Positions 16,933 through 26,514 of a DNA stretch of 64,000 bases are shown here, piece after piece; the stretch's first letter is position 1; every line of letters starts with the position of its first letter. The stretch is taken from the NCBI GenBank assembly GCA_910574255.1, contig CAJTAK010000001.1, positions 395,779 to 459,778 on the forward strand. The letters are read 5' to 3'. Source of the DNA: Clostridia bacterium (lineage in GTDB: Bacteria > Bacillota > Clostridia > Lachnospirales > Lachnospiraceae). The position numbers were made by a program, and so were the translations under genes. The notes beneath the pieces were generated by a model that worked only from the letters and a program-made list of their open reading frames with translations, searched no databases and was not told the DNA's origin.

Positions 16933-17847
16933 ATGAAGGAACTGCAGTTTTTGGAGGAGCAGGGTGTGTCTCCCAAACTGATTCAAGAGGTGGAAAGCTT
17001 CAGGAAGGCACATACGGTTTCGGATGAGGTAAAAAATCGAATTGTAAAGCCCCCCATTCCCTTTTACGGGAAAGAGATTCTGGAGATGGCTATTGCCGCC
17101 TTGCTTCAGGGAGAAAATGTGTTATTAAGCGGCTCCAAAGCTACCGGGAAAAATATTCTGGCAGAAAATCTTGCCTGGATCTTTTGCCGCCCCTCCTATA
17201 ATATTTCCTTTAATGTGAATACGGACAGCAGTACGCTCATCGGAACGGACACCTTTATAGACAATGAGGTTCGCCTGCGCAAAGGGCCGGTTTACCAGTG
17301 TGCCGTAAACGGAGGCTTCGGAATCTTTGATGAGATCAATATGGCAAAAAATGACGCCGTTTCCGTTCTTCATGCCACGCTGGATTACCGCCGCATCATA
17401 GATGTTCCCGGCTATGACAAGATTGAGCTGCACCCGGCTGCTCGGTTTATCGGAACTATGAATTATGGCTATGCAGGGACAAAGGAGTTAAATGAGGCAT
17501 TGGTTTCCCGGTTTCTGGTGATTGATATGCCGCCCCTTACGGAGACTGTGCTGATGCGGATCTTAAAGGAGAACTTTCCCGATGCCAGGGAGGAGGGGCT
17601 TAAGCACTTTGCGGGTTTGTTTTTGGATCTGCAGCTAAAGGCCCAGAACAGCGAGATTTCTACAAAGCCCATGGATCTTCGGGGAATGATAGGGGCGCTT
17701 AAAACTGTACGGGCAGGGCTTACGCCCCGAACAGCCATTACGATGGGAATTACCAATAAGAGCTTTGATATCTTTGAAAAAGAGATTATCGGGGATATTG
17801 TAATGACCCGGATTCCGGAGGAGTGGACCAGGGATGAGGTGTTTTGA
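16933..17847 (+). CDS. MoxR/CbbQ-type AAA+ ATPase
   Basis: A 304-residue AAA+ protein. Walker A reads GSKATGKN near residues 67-74, Walker B GIFDEIN near 134-140, sensor 1 GTMNYGY near 177, and an Arg finger candidate is in ALVSRFLV near 193. The Walker A ends in Asn where Thr or Ser normally binds the Mg ion, which is odd. MoxR ATPases work with VWA-domain partners to activate or remodel metalloenzymes and other complexes; the next gene encodes such a partner. Start is ATG after an AAGGAATG-type site. The client is unknown. Confidence 0.85.
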   Translation: MKELQFLEEQGVSPKLIQEVESFRKAHTVSDEVKNRIVKPPIPFYGKEILEMAIAALLQGENVLLSGSKATGKNILAENLAWIFCRPSYNISFNVNTDSSTLIGTDTFIDNEVRLRKGPVYQCAVNGGFGIFDEINMAKNDAVSVLHATLDYRRIIDVPGYDKIELHPAARFIGTMNYGYAGTKELNEALVSRFLVIDMPPLTETVLMRILKENFPDAREEGLKHFAGLFLDLQLKAQNSEISTKPMDLRGMIGALKTVRAGLTPRTAITMGITNKSFDIFEKEIIGDIVMTRIPEEWTRDEVF

Positions 17848-17932
17848 GACTTTGAGAAAGAAGTCCTGAGATAAGAAGTATGGAGTAATGAGGTTTTTGT
17901 ACAGGCAGTTTGTATAAGCTTAGGAGTATTTC

Positions 17933-19699
17933 ATGGAAGAAGTATTTGAAATCAACCAATTTGAAATCGAAAACAGGCTTCGAAATCTCTGCTGGACAGT
18001 CAGCGGAGATTACAGCCTGAATCTGAAGCTGGATACTATTTCTTATTCCAAGTCCATTTATGTGTCCCTCTATGATGCTATAAAGCAGGGAGCCTTTTCA
18101 AAATATTTTGACCGGGATGCTTTTGGCCTTTATCTTGTGAAAAAGCTCTATTATGGGGCGGAGGAACAGCCTTTGACCAGTCTGGCCCAGCTTTGTGTGG
18201 ACAGTGCTGTTTACAAAAAAATCAGCAGGGAACGAATAGGAGTGCTGGAGATTCGGAAAAAGGCTTTCGAGGATTTGATGGAGTATGACTTTACCAGGCT
18301 TGCGGCCTCTTTTATCGGCCAGATTCGCCTGGCTGTTATGCAGGAGGCGGTCTTGGGACCCAGAACGATGCAGAGCCGTATCCGCAAAGCGGCGGATATG
18401 CTTAAGAGACTTTGGAACACTGAGGATACCATGGCAGTGATCCAAACGGTGGATGAGCTTTATAACTGGCTGGCAGATCCTCATTTTGAGGAACGACACG
18501 GCTCCCTGGACAGGGTGCTTTCCGTAACTATGGAAGAACTTAGGGAGTTTCAATGGAAGGATTATCTGGAGGAAGAGGCTTATACGGAGGACTTCGATCA
18601 ATATCTGTCCCGGGTGACCAATGCGGCTTCACGGATGCAGGAGCAAGAGGCAGAAGCGGAGGAAAAGAAACGGATACGGGCTAAGCGGATTCTGGTGGAT
18701 CAGGAAGCCCTGGATAAAATGTATTCCTATATAGAGCTCAACTACGGACGGTCCTATCTCACGAAGTCAGAGCAGGAACGAGTAAACCGAAGCTTATGCC
18801 GGGGGGCCCATGGAGATTGCAGTCTGTATTTTACGGATGGTATCCTTTCCAATATGGTAAAGAAAAATTATCAGTCGGAGTATGCCAGACGGGCCAGGTC
18901 AGAAAATCTAAAGACCTATGGCCATTACATGCGTGTATCCCGGAGAAATGTGGAGCAGCTTTCCGATACCCTTCGCCGGGCGCTTACGGCCCGCAGCGAG
19001 CGGGAGACCATGCGCTCCGAGTTTGGAGTGATTGTGCCGGCAAAGCTTTGGAAGGTGGGGCGCAGTCGTGACAGGAAGCTTTTTGAGCGGGAGCTTCGAA
19101 AGGACAGCTCTGACTTTGCGGTGCATGTGCTGATTGATGCAAGCGGCTCACAGAGAAGGAGACAGAGCCTGGTAGCTCTGCAGGGGTATATTATCAGCGA
19201 GGCGCTGAGTGTGGTGGATATCCCGCACCAGGTAATGGGCTTTTGCACCTTTTGGGATTATACGGTTATGCAGCGTTATCGGGATTATGATGATCCACGT
19301 GAGGCGAATCAGAGGATTTTTGAGTTCTACGCATCCTCCAATAATCGGGACGGACTGGCGGTTCGGGCGGCGGCAGACAGCCTGATTAAGCGTCCGGAGG
19401 AGCATAAAGTACTTATCGTTCTCAGCGATGGCCGACCCAATGATATTATTGTAAACCGCCCTAACAGCAGAAATCCCCTGCCTTATTCCGGAGATTATGC
19501 AGTTCGGGATACGGCGGCAGAGGTTCGGAAGGTTCGTGCTATGGGAATCTCCGTACTTGGAGTATTTGCCGGGGAAGAGCAGGACCTGCAGGCGGAGCGG
19601 CGAATATTTGGACGGGATTTTGCCTATATTCGGGATATTATGAATTTTTCCGGTGTGGTGGGGCGCTACTTGCGCCGGCAACTGGATGATGTGGATTGA
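17933..19699 (+). CDS. VWA domain protein (CobT/NorD-like partner of the MoxR ATPase)
   Basis: A 588-residue soluble protein. The C-terminal 190 residues are a von Willebrand A domain with a complete MIDAS start, DASGS in VHVLIDASGSQ near residue 400, and IVLSDGRPND near residue 500. The N-terminal 380 residues are helical and charged, as in NorD/CobT-type proteins that carry metal or bind the client of a MoxR ATPase. It lies 85 bases after the ATPase gene with its own TAGGAG site, so the two probably form a functional pair. No nitric oxide reductase or cobaltochelatase genes are nearby, so the target is open. Confidence 0.82.
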   Translation: MEEVFEINQFEIENRLRNLCWTVSGDYSLNLKLDTISYSKSIYVSLYDAIKQGAFSKYFDRDAFGLYLVKKLYYGAEEQPLTSLAQLCVDSAVYKKISRERIGVLEIRKKAFEDLMEYDFTRLAASFIGQIRLAVMQEAVLGPRTMQSRIRKAADMLKRLWNTEDTMAVIQTVDELYNWLADPHFEERHGSLDRVLSVTMEELREFQWKDYLEEEAYTEDFDQYLSRVTNAASRMQEQEAEAEEKKRIRAKRILVDQEALDKMYSYIELNYGRSYLTKSEQERVNRSLCRGAHGDCSLYFTDGILSNMVKKNYQSEYARRARSENLKTYGHYMRVSRRNVEQLSDTLRRALTARSERETMRSEFGVIVPAKLWKVGRSRDRKLFERELRKDSSDFAVHVLIDASGSQRRRQSLVALQGYIISEALSVVDIPHQVMGFCTFWDYTVMQRYRDYDDPREANQRIFEFYASSNNRDGLAVRAAADSLIKRPEEHKVLIVLSDGRPNDIIVNRPNSRNPLPYSGDYAVRDTAAEVRKVRAMGISVLGVFAGEEQDLQAERRIFGRDFAYIRDIMNFSGVVGRYLRRQLDDVD

Positions 19700-19702
19700 T
19701 TT

Positions 19703-19931
19703 TGCGGAACTTAAAACAGCAGAAACTTGTCGGCGCACAGAAGAATTTACAGACACAAGTTTTTAGTAGCTGGAAATTATTCTAGACAATGGTGAGGTGA
19801 AAAGTTTCTGCGGAACTTAAAACAGCAGAAACTTGTCGGCGCACAGAAGAATTTACAGACACAAGTTTTTAGTGGCTGGAAATTATTCTAGACAATGGTG
19901 AGGTGAAAAGTTTCTGCGGAACTTAAAATAG
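19703..19931 (+). repeat. Hairpin repeat family 2, two tandem 106-bp units plus terminal direct repeat
   Basis: Units start at 19703 and 19809 and differ at one base that I could see. Each begins with TGCGGAACTTAAAACAG and holds an outer stem GCAGAAACTT/AAGTTTCTGC and an inner stem AGAAGAATTT/AAATTATTCT with one mismatch. A third, truncated direct repeat TGCGGAACTTAAAATAG (19915-19931) ends the array, and its last G is the first G of the GGAG ribosome binding site of the next gene. Confidence 0.93.
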
Positions 19932-19942
19932 GAGATATGAAA

Positions 19943-20170
19943 ATGAAAGAATATGAAGTCGTACATGAGATTTTTAATCAATGTTCCGGCAACCAGATGA
20001 GGGATGTATTTATTGAGGAGGTAGAGATTGCGGATCTGGAAACTTACGTGACCAGTCGTCATCAGGACAAAGACTTTACCTTTGAACGGGAGGATCTGGA
20101 AGACGGAACTGTGATCTACCATGTGAATACATCAGGAATCCTTCAGCGGTATACCTTTACGGAGCTGTAA
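19943..20170 (+). CDS. Small protein, paralogue A (75 aa)
   Basis: An acidic 75-residue protein of unknown function. The second ATG is chosen because GGAG ends 8 bases before it; the first ATG at 19937 is only 2 bases away. It is a paralogue of the gene at 20439: ungapped alignment by eye gives 38 identical residues of 75, including CxGNQMRD near residues 14-21 and RYTFTE at the C terminus. No signal peptide or membrane helix is present. The conserved pair shows the gene is real. It is transcribed just after two family 2 hairpin repeats. I do not recognise a named family. Confidence 0.75.
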   Translation: MKEYEVVHEIFNQCSGNQMRDVFIEEVEIADLETYVTSRHQDKDFTFEREDLEDGTVIYHVNTSGILQRYTFTEL

Positions 20171-20438
20171 AAGGGCCAGTAATTGAAAAAAATCGGAAAA
20201 ACCTGTAATTGGCATAAAAATTGTGATTAATAATCATAAATATATGCTGAATTTTCAGAAAAAAATCTTGCTGTAATACTTTTGCAGGTGTAAAATATAA
20301 GCATGAAACCTTTAAAAAAAGCTGCGGTTGAATGGGCTTATCAAATTTTTAATCAGCGGAAATGTAAGATGATTCAAATGAATCCTATCAAAAACCGCAG
20401 CCGAATGTTTCCGGAATTTTACCAGGGAGGTAATGGGT
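20171..20438 (+). other. Intergenic region between the two small paralogues
   Basis: About 268 bases of AT-rich DNA. A widely spaced perfect inverted repeat GCTGCGGTT (from about 20320) and AACCGCAGC (about 20393-20401) brackets roughly 60 bases. An ATG at 20303 opens a 49-codon frame that ends inside the next gene at 20452, but it has no good ribosome binding site. No clear promoter was assigned. Confidence 0.4.
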
Positions 20439-20666
20439 ATGAAGGCTTATGAGATGATGATCGAGAACTTGAACAAATGTCCGGGCAATCAGATGCGTGA
20501 TACGGAGATTCGGGAGATTGAGACCGACGATCTGGATGCTTATGTACAAAACTTACATAAGGACAAGAAGGTAAATATTGAAAAAGAAGTTATGAATGAC
20601 GGATCCGTTGTATTCCATCTGGAGCTGTCAGGAACCTTGATTCGCTATACCTTTACGGAGATTTAG
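20439..20666 (+). CDS. Small protein, paralogue B (75 aa)
   Basis: A 75-residue protein, 51 per cent identical by eye to the one at 19943. Shared features are MKxYE at the N terminus, NxCxGNQMRD near residues 12-21, DLxxYV in the middle and SGxLxRYTFTE at the end. The start at 20439 is favoured over the ATG at 20433, because GGAGG ends 8 bases before the former and 2 before the latter, exactly the same arrangement as in paralogue A. No known motif is recognised. The single conserved Cys in the CxGNQMRD motif could be functional. Confidence 0.78.
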   Translation: MKAYEMMIENLNKCPGNQMRDTEIREIETDDLDAYVQNLHKDKKVNIEKEVMNDGSVVFHLELSGTLIRYTFTEI

Positions 20667-20762
20667 ACAGTGAGCGGAAAGTCTGCTGTAAAAGGAAATT
20701 TTACTTGAGGCTTTGCATATAACTGAAAGGTATGGAAAAGTCAAGAATTCAGGAGTTAAAAG

Positions 20763-21293
20763 ATGGGTTGGGAAGAACGCTTTTTGCTGTTTCTGCAAGA
20801 GAGTATCCGAAATCCGGTATTAGACAGGGTAATGCAATTTATTACATCCTTGGGCGATGCGGGCTTTTTGGCAATCTTAGTCTGCATTGTCCTTTTGTGC
20901 ATCAAAAAATACCGAAGAGCCGGGGCTGCTGCGTCCCTGTCGCTGATACTGGACTTTGTTGCGGTAAACCTTGTATTAAAAAATCTGGTGGCCCGAACCA
21001 GGCCTTATGATATGTTGGAGAATCTGCTTTTGATTACCAAACGGCCCTCGGATTGGTCCTTCCCTTCCGGTCATGCAGGAGCCTGCTTTGCGGTGGCAAG
21101 TGTCTTATTCTTCTGTCTGCCAAGGCGGTTTGGGATTCCGGCCCTGGTGTTAGCCGCACTGATTTCCTTTTCACGACTGTATGTGGGGGCGCATTACCCT
21201 ACGGATGTGCTGGGGGGAATGGTGATCGGGTGCATTACCGGATGGATAGCATACAGGCTCTTGTGGAAAAAACCCAAAGATAAAACGGAGTAG
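20763..21293 (+). CDS. PAP2 family membrane phosphatase
   Basis: A 176-residue membrane protein of the type 2 phosphatidic acid phosphatase superfamily. The three motifs are complete: KNLVARTRP (KxxxxxxRP) near residues 73-81, FPSGHAGA (PSGH) near 99-106 and SRLYVGAHYPTD (SRxxxxxH) near 135-146. Five or six hydrophobic helices surround them. Substrates in bacteria include undecaprenyl pyrophosphate and phosphatidylglycerol phosphate; I cannot choose between them. AGGAG lies 7 bases before the ATG. Flotillin follows 23 bases after the stop. Confidence 0.9.
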   Translation: MGWEERFLLFLQESIRNPVLDRVMQFITSLGDAGFLAILVCIVLLCIKKYRRAGAAASLSLILDFVAVNLVLKNLVARTRPYDMLENLLLITKRPSDWSFPSGHAGACFAVASVLFFCLPRRFGIPALVLAALISFSRLYVGAHYPTDVLGGMVIGCITGWIAYRLLWKKPKDKTE

Positions 21294-21316
21294 TTTCGGA
21301 AGAACGGAGGAGAACG

Positions 21317-22909
21317 ATGTTGGAGATTTTACAGATCATTTTAACTTACTTTATTCCAATTATTTTAGTACTCGTTTTGATTATCATTTTGGCCATGGGC
21401 TATGTAAAGGCTCCGCCGGATCGGGCATTTATTATTTCCGGTCTAAAAAAGGAACCGAAGATTCTCATTGGCCGGGCCGGTATTCGGGTTCCGTTTCTGG
21501 AACGCCTGGATAAACTCTACCTGGGTCAGATGACAGTGGATATTAAGACTGAGCAGTCAGTACCAACTACAGATTTTATTAACGTAAATGTAGACGCAGT
21601 GGCAAAGGTACGTATTGACCCTACCACAGAGGGCATCCGCCTGGCGGCTAAGAACTTTCTGAACAAGAACTCCGAGCAGATTACCAGAGACCTGCAGGAT
21701 TCCCTTCAGGGTAATATGAGAGAGATTATCGGAACCCTGACCTTAAAATCCATCAACACGGACCGGGATTCTTTTTCCGATCAGGTAATGGAGAAGGCTT
21801 CCAAGGATATGAAGAAGCTGGGAATCGAGGTAGTGTCCTGTAACATTCAGAATGTAACGGATGAAAATGGTCTCATTAAGGATCTGGGCGCTGACAACAC
21901 GGCAAAGATCAAAAAGGACGCATCCATTGCAAGGGCGCAGGCAGAACGTGACGTAGCCATTGCCCAGGCAGAGGCCAATAAAGCATCCAACGATGCAAGG
22001 GTTTTGGCAGAGACAGAGATTGCGGAGAAGAACAATGAGCTGGCCATTAAAAAAGCCGAGCTGCAGCAGGTTTCCGATACCAAACAGGCTATGGCGGACG
22101 CAGCCTACAAGATTCAGGAGCAGGAACAGGAAAAGGTGATTCAGACAGCTACCGTAAATGCCCAGATTGCAAAGGCAGAGCGTGAGGCGGAGCTTAGAAA
22201 GCAGGAAGTTCTTGTAAAGCAGCAGGCTTTGGAGGCTGAGATTAATAAAAAGGCAGATGCGGATCGCTACGCCGTAGAGCAGGCGGCGGCAGCGGCCCTG
22301 GCAAAGCGCCAGAGAGACGCAGAGGCTAAGAAGTATGAGGCGGAACAGGAGGCTACCGCCCGGAAATATCAGGCAGAGCAGGATGCCGAGGCGAAAAAGG
22401 CCCAGGCGGAAGCCAAGAAATACGAAGCAGAGCAGGATGCGCAGGCAAAGAAAGCTCAGGCAGAGGCTAACAAGTTCTCCATGGAGCAGGAGGCAGCCGG
22501 TATCCAGGCCAGAGGATCGGCGGAGGCGGAAGCCATCCGTGCCAAAGGTATGGCAGAAGCCGAGGCTATGGAGAAGAAAGCGGAGGCTTATCAGAAATAC
22601 AACAAGGCAGCTATGGCGGAGATGCTTATCGGCGTGCTCCCGGATATTGCCGGAAAGATTGCAGAGCCGCTGGCTCAGATTGACAAGATCACCATTATCG
22701 GAAGCGGAGAAGACAAGGGTGTTGGCGATGTGGCCGGAAATGTGCCGGCTGTTATGGCGAAGCTTTTTGAGACCATGAAGGAGACCGTGGGTATTGATCT
22801 CTCCGAGATCATCAAGGCTGATACCTATGACGCCAAGGTCACAAGAAATATCAACGTCTCCGGACTGCCTGACGGACGGGAGGAAAAGTCAGACATCCCG
22901 CCGCAATAA
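21317..22909 (+). CDS. floT: Flotillin family protein
   Basis: A 530-residue membrane scaffold protein. An N-terminal hydrophobic hairpin (about 4-28) is followed by the SPFH/band 7 domain (about 30-190). A long Glu/Ala/Lys-rich coiled coil (about 195-430) includes repeated blocks of the type KKYEAEQDAQAKKAQAEA, and the flotillin C-terminal oligomerisation region ends the protein. Flotillins organise functional membrane microdomains and affect fluidity and membrane protein assembly. The usual NfeD partner gene is not adjacent; an unrelated anchored protein follows 14 bases downstream. Length and domain order match FloT (YuaG). Confidence 0.92.
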   Translation: MLEILQIILTYFIPIILVLVLIIILAMGYVKAPPDRAFIISGLKKEPKILIGRAGIRVPFLERLDKLYLGQMTVDIKTEQSVPTTDFINVNVDAVAKVRIDPTTEGIRLAAKNFLNKNSEQITRDLQDSLQGNMREIIGTLTLKSINTDRDSFSDQVMEKASKDMKKLGIEVVSCNIQNVTDENGLIKDLGADNTAKIKKDASIARAQAERDVAIAQAEANKASNDARVLAETEIAEKNNELAIKKAELQQVSDTKQAMADAAYKIQEQEQEKVIQTATVNAQIAKAEREAELRKQEVLVKQQALEAEINKKADADRYAVEQAAAAALAKRQRDAEAKKYEAEQEATARKYQAEQDAEAKKAQAEAKKYEAEQDAQAKKAQAEANKFSMEQEAAGIQARGSAEAEAIRAKGMAEAEAMEKKAEAYQKYNKAAMAEMLIGVLPDIAGKIAEPLAQIDKITIIGSGEDKGVGDVAGNVPAVMAKLFETMKETVGIDLSEIIKADTYDAKVTRNINVSGLPDGREEKSDIPPQ

Positions 22910-22923
22910 GGAACGGAATAAGT

Positions 22924-23589
22924 ATGAAAAAGAAAAGATACCTATGGCTTATAGCAGGTATCATACTTCTGCTTGTACTGACAGTAATGATAAAGAAAGG
23001 CGTAGAAAGGAAACAGAAAGAGGAATGTGCCATCACTGCAATGTATGTACCCTTTGGAAAGGGTTCTCATGTATTCATAGAGATTGAGGATCGGCATAAT
23101 GTTTTTAGTGTATATGTTCGGGATGGGGATTGCAAGGTATATGATATCAATGGCAAAAAAATCGAATTTCATCAGCTTGTAAAAGGAAATGTGGTGAAAA
23201 TATACGGAGACGGAATGATGGGCGCAGCGGCCATATTAACCAGGGGCAGCTATACCTGGAATTATGTAGACGCAGACGGCATAAATAAGACAGCTAAGGC
23301 AGAGGGCCTCCACGTTCTTAAGTGGGGAGATGAGCTGAGGAATATACGGCTGACGGTACCAACCGATTTGACACCGGATATTTATGATAAGCCTCAACAG
23401 GTAGAAGTGATTCGTTATAGCCGTTCCTTACTTGGCACAGAGGATATTCCGAAGGGTGAAAAGGTAACGGTTGTCCAAAAGGATGAAAACTTTGTGATTG
23501 AGAATGCCTCAGGTGATTATGTATACAGCGTTACCGGCATATGGGAAAATGGCAGGGTGGAGTTTGGATTTATGACTTCATCGAAATAA
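22924..23589 (+). CDS. Membrane-anchored protein with OB-fold-like domain
   Basis: A 221-residue protein with a Lys/Arg-rich start and one transmembrane helix (about residues 7-22), so the remainder is probably outside the cell. Residues about 45-100 (HVFIEIEDRHNVFSVYV and KGNVVKIYGDG) resemble small OB-fold domains such as DUF3221; residues 120-220 are beta-rich with no motif that I can name. It lies 14 bases after flotillin, so a shared transcript and a role near flotillin domains are possible. A two-way terminator follows. The function is unknown. Confidence 0.6.
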   Translation: MKKKRYLWLIAGIILLLVLTVMIKKGVERKQKEECAITAMYVPFGKGSHVFIEIEDRHNVFSVYVRDGDCKVYDINGKKIEFHQLVKGNVVKIYGDGMMGAAAILTRGSYTWNYVDADGINKTAKAEGLHVLKWGDELRNIRLTVPTDLTPDIYDKPQQVEVIRYSRSLLGTEDIPKGEKVTVVQKDENFVIENASGDYVYSVTGIWENGRVEFGFMTSSK

Positions 23590-23599
23590 GTATAAAAAG

Positions 23600-23695
23600 A
23601 AGAAAGCACCGCTTTTGAAGCAGATCCCTTTCGTTAGACTTAGTTTTGTCTGACAAAAGGGCTGTACCTGCAAAAGGCTTGGCGCTTTCTTTTTT
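23600..23695. terminator. Bidirectional nested terminator between the 22924 gene and clpB
   Basis: AAGAAAGC and GCTTTCTT form the outer stem, with GCTTTTG/CAAAAGG and CCCTTT/AAAGGG stems inside. A T-run follows on the plus strand and an A-run precedes it, so it can end both convergent genes. Confidence 0.75.
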
Positions 23696-23717
23696 ATATG
23701 GTCATTGGCAGAGATTT

Positions 23718-26300
23718 TTATCTGAGTAAAGCCGTTAATTTCTCCCCATCCCCATCAATCACGATGGTATTCCCCGTAGCGGCTTCTCCGCCCAGAATAA
23801 GCTTCGCTGCCAGAGTTTCCACATGCTTCTGCATATACCGCTTTAAAGGCCGTGCACCATATACGGGATCGTAGCCGTGTTCCGTAATAAAGGCTTTGGC
23901 ATTTTCCGTAAGGGTGAGGGACAACTCCCGGTCAGCCAGGCGATGGTTCAGCTCTGCCAGCAGGAGATTGATAATGGACGAAATATCACTCTTACTTAAG
24001 GGCTTAAAGAGAATGGTTTCATCCAGCCGGTTTAGGAACTCCGGACGGAAATGATTCCTTAAGTCATTCATTACCAGATTCTGGGCTTCCTTCTGGATAT
24101 TTCCCTGGTCATCAATGCCATCCAGAAGATAGGAGGAACCGATATTGGAGGTCATAATCAGGATGGTATTCTTAAAGTCTACCGTGCGTCCCTGGGAATC
24201 GGTAATCCGTCCGTCGTCAAGTACCTGCAGAAGGACATTAAATACATCCGGATGGGCTTTCTCAATCTCATCAAATAGCACCACGGAATAAGGCTTCCGG
24301 CGAACGGCCTCCGTAAGCTGACCGCCCTCCTCGTATCCTACATATCCCGGAGGCGCTCCAATGAGGCGGGAGACGGAATATTTCTCCATATACTCGCTCA
24401 TGTCGATGCGGACCATGTTTTGCTCATCATCAAAGAGGCTGGCGGCCAGAGCCTTGGCAAGCTCCGTCTTCCCAACGCCTGTAGGTCCCAGAAACAGGAA
24501 AGAGCCAATGGGCTTGCTGGGATCTTTGATCCCCGCCTTTGAACGGATAATGGCTTCGGATACCAGAGTTACCCCCTCATCCTGGCCAATGACACGTTTA
24601 TGAAGCTCCTCGTCCAGATGGAGGGTTTTGTTTCGCTCGCTTTCTGTCAGCTTTGCCACAGGAATTCCCGTCCATCGGGAGATGATGCGGGCAATCTCGT
24701 CCTCAGTGACAGCCTCATGAACCAAAGATAAATCGGTTTTATTGATAGCTTCCTCATCCTGCTCCAGCTGCTTTTGAAGCTGGGGAAGTTTGCCGTATTG
24801 CAGCTCGGCGGCTTTATTCAGATCGTAATTCTGCTGAGCTGTCTGAATCTGTTTATTGATATCTTCAATTTCCTCTCGAAGCTTGGAAAGGCGTTCCACA
24901 GAGGTTTTCTCGTTGTCCCATTGGGCTTTCTTTCCGTTGAATTCATCCCGAAGCTCTGCAAGCTCTCGCTGAAGATTCTCCAAACGCTCCTGGCTTAATC
25001 GGTCAGTCTCCTTTTTTAAAGCCGCTTCCTCGATCTCTAATTGCATAATTTTCCGGCTTAGCTCATCCAGCTCGGCAGGCATGGAATCCAATTCGGTCTT
25101 GATCAATGCACAGGCTTCGTCCACCAGATCAATGGCCTTGTCCGGGAGGAAACGATCGGAGATATAGCGGTTGGACAGGGTGGCTGCGGATACCAGGGCC
25201 GCATCGGTAATCTTAACTCCGTGAAAGACCTCATAGCGCTCCTTTAATCCTCTTAAGATAGAAATGGTATCCTCCACCGTAGGTTCGTCCACCATAACCG
25301 GCTGGAACCGCCGTTCCAGAGCTGCATCCTTTTCAATATACTGGCGGTATTCGTCCAGGGTTGTGGCTCCGATACAGTGGAGCTCTCCTCTGGCAAGCAT
25401 GGGCTTTAGCATATTGCCTGCATCCATGGCACCGTCGGTTTTTCCGGCCCCTACAATCAAATGAAGCTCGTCAATAAAGAGAATAATCTGTCCGTCGCTT
25501 TTACGGACCTCGTCAAGAACGGCTTTCAGACGTTCCTCAAATTCTCCCCGGTATTTGGCTCCGGCCACCAGAGCGCCCATATCCAGAGCAAAAAGCTTCT
25601 TATCCTTTAATCCCTCCGGTACATCTCCCCGAACAATCCGCTGGGCAAGTCCCTCAATGGCGGCAGTCTTACCCACGCCGGGTTCTCCGATAAGAACCGG
25701 ATTGTTTTTCGTCTTTCTGGACAAAATACGGATAATATTACGGATCTCCGCATCCCGGCCAATGACCGGATCAAGCTTCTGCTCCCTGGCACGCTCCACC
25801 AAATCGGAGCCATATTTATTTAAAGTGTCATAGGTGGCCTCCGGGTTGTCACTGGTGACACGCTGATTGCCACGGACAGTAGACAGAGCCTGCAAAAAGC
25901 GGTCTCTGGTAATCCCGTATTCTTTGAAAATCTCTTTTATGGAAGGACTGGGATTGCCAAGCAGGGCAAGAAACAGATGCTCCACGGAAACATATTCGTC
26001 TCCCATCTGTTTTGCCTCGTCCTCGGCGCTTATGAGTACCTTATTTAAATGCTGTCCCACATAGGGCTGACCGCCGGACACCTTTACACGCTTGTTTAAA
26101 GCCTGTTCTACCCGATTTACAAAATGCTCCGTCTGAATCTCCATCTTGGAAATCAGCTTTAAGATGAGACTGTCCTCCTGACGGAGCAGGCTCATAAGCA
26201 GGTGCTCCTGCTCTAATTCCTGATTGCCGTATTCATAGGCAGTCTTTTCCAGGTCATTCACAGCCTGTATGGATTTTTGTGTGAATTTGTTAATGTTCAT
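23718..26300 (-). CDS. clpB: ClpB disaggregase (Hsp100)
   Basis: An 860-residue AAA+ chaperone that works with DnaK to dissolve aggregates. The N domain (about 1-145) is followed by NBD1 with Walker [10 protein letters not shown] and Walker B LFIDELH, the coiled-coil middle domain (about 400-520), and NBD2 with GPTGVGKTE and [12 protein letters not shown]. The start [14 protein letters not shown] is chosen because AGGAGG lies 7 bases upstream on the minus strand. The leader is unusual: promoter, an intrinsic-terminator-like hairpin, then a family 1 repeat that supplies the first bases of the ribosome binding site. No CIRCE lies in its own leader. Confidence 0.96.
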   Translation of the reverse strand: MNINKFTQKSIQAVNDLEKTAYEYGNQELEQEHLLMSLLRQEDSLILKLISKMEIQTEHFVNRVEQALNKRVKVSGGQPYVGQHLNKVLISAEDEAKQMGDEYVSVEHLFLALLGNPSPSIKEIFKEYGITRDRFLQALSTVRGNQRVTSDNPEATYDTLNKYGSDLVERAREQKLDPVIGRDAEIRNIIRILSRKTKNNPVLIGEPGVGKTAAIEGLAQRIVRGDVPEGLKDKKLFALDMGALVAGAKYRGEFEERLKAVLDEVRKSDGQIILFIDELHLIVGAGKTDGAMDAGNMLKPMLARGELHCIGATTLDEYRQYIEKDAALERRFQPVMVDEPTVEDTISILRGLKERYEVFHGVKITDAALVSAATLSNRYISDRFLPDKAIDLVDEACALIKTELDSMPAELDELSRKIMQLEIEEAALKKETDRLSQERLENLQRELAELRDEFNGKKAQWDNEKTSVERLSKLREEIEDINKQIQTAQQNYDLNKAAELQYGKLPQLQKQLEQDEEAINKTDLSLVHEAVTEDEIARIISRWTGIPVAKLTESERNKTLHLDEELHKRVIGQDEGVTLVSEAIIRSKAGIKDPSKPIGSFLFLGPTGVGKTELAKALAASLFDDEQNMVRIDMSEYMEKYSVSRLIGAPPGYVGYEEGGQLTEAVRRKPYSVVLFDEIEKAHPDVFNVLLQVLDDGRITDSQGRTVDFKNTILIMTSNIGSSYLLDGIDDQGNIQKEAQNLVMNDLRNHFRPEFLNRLDETILFKPLSKSDISSIINLLLAELNHRLADRELSLTLTENAKAFITEHGYDPVYGARPLKRYMQKHVETLAAKLILGGEAATGNTIVIDGDGEKLTALLR

Positions 26301-26310
26301 AATCTGCCTC

Positions 26311-26435
26311 CTATTTAAAATCACTGCGTGATGGCACTAAAGGGTAAAGTCGCTTCGGTGCACCCATAATGAGAGGAACTTTCATTCGAAAGGGCACTCA
26401 TGAAAGTTCCTCTCGTGCACCTTTGCGACTTTACC
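26311..26435 (-). repeat. Hairpin repeat family 1, copy 3 (125 bp, reverse)
   Basis: The same 125-base length as copies 1 and 2, on the minus strand. The GGCAC/GTGCC pair of copies 1-2 is replaced by GGTGC/GCACC, and the G-U in the long inner arm becomes G-C, so pairing is kept while sequence changes. Its TTTTAAATAG end joins GAGG of the clpB ribosome binding site. Confidence 0.93.
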
Positions 26436-26450
26436 AGTACCGCTGCAATT

Positions 26451-26491
26451 AAAAAGCCCCATATCCCATGCTTATGCATGTGATACAGGGC
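26451..26491 (-). terminator. Intrinsic-terminator-like hairpin in the clpB leader (possible attenuator)
   Basis: On the minus strand GCCCTGTATCACATGC pairs with GCATGGGATATGGGGC over 16 positions (one mismatch, two G-U) around an ATAA loop and is followed by TTTTT. It lies between the clpB promoter and the clpB start. A short frame beginning MHKHGIWGF starts in the loop side of the hairpin. Confidence 0.7.
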
Positions 26492-26514
26492 CTTGTTCAC
26501 TTGTTTACACCTAG

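Noticed and set aside
19703-19931. CRISPR or tRNA-like tandem array
   Set aside because: The units are 106 bp with internal stems; no cloverleaf, CCA end or short direct repeat plus unique spacers is seen.
22335-22778. An Arg-rich 147-codon frame within flotillin
   Set aside because: Frame-shadow of the flotillin coiled coil; no site and no recognisable fold.
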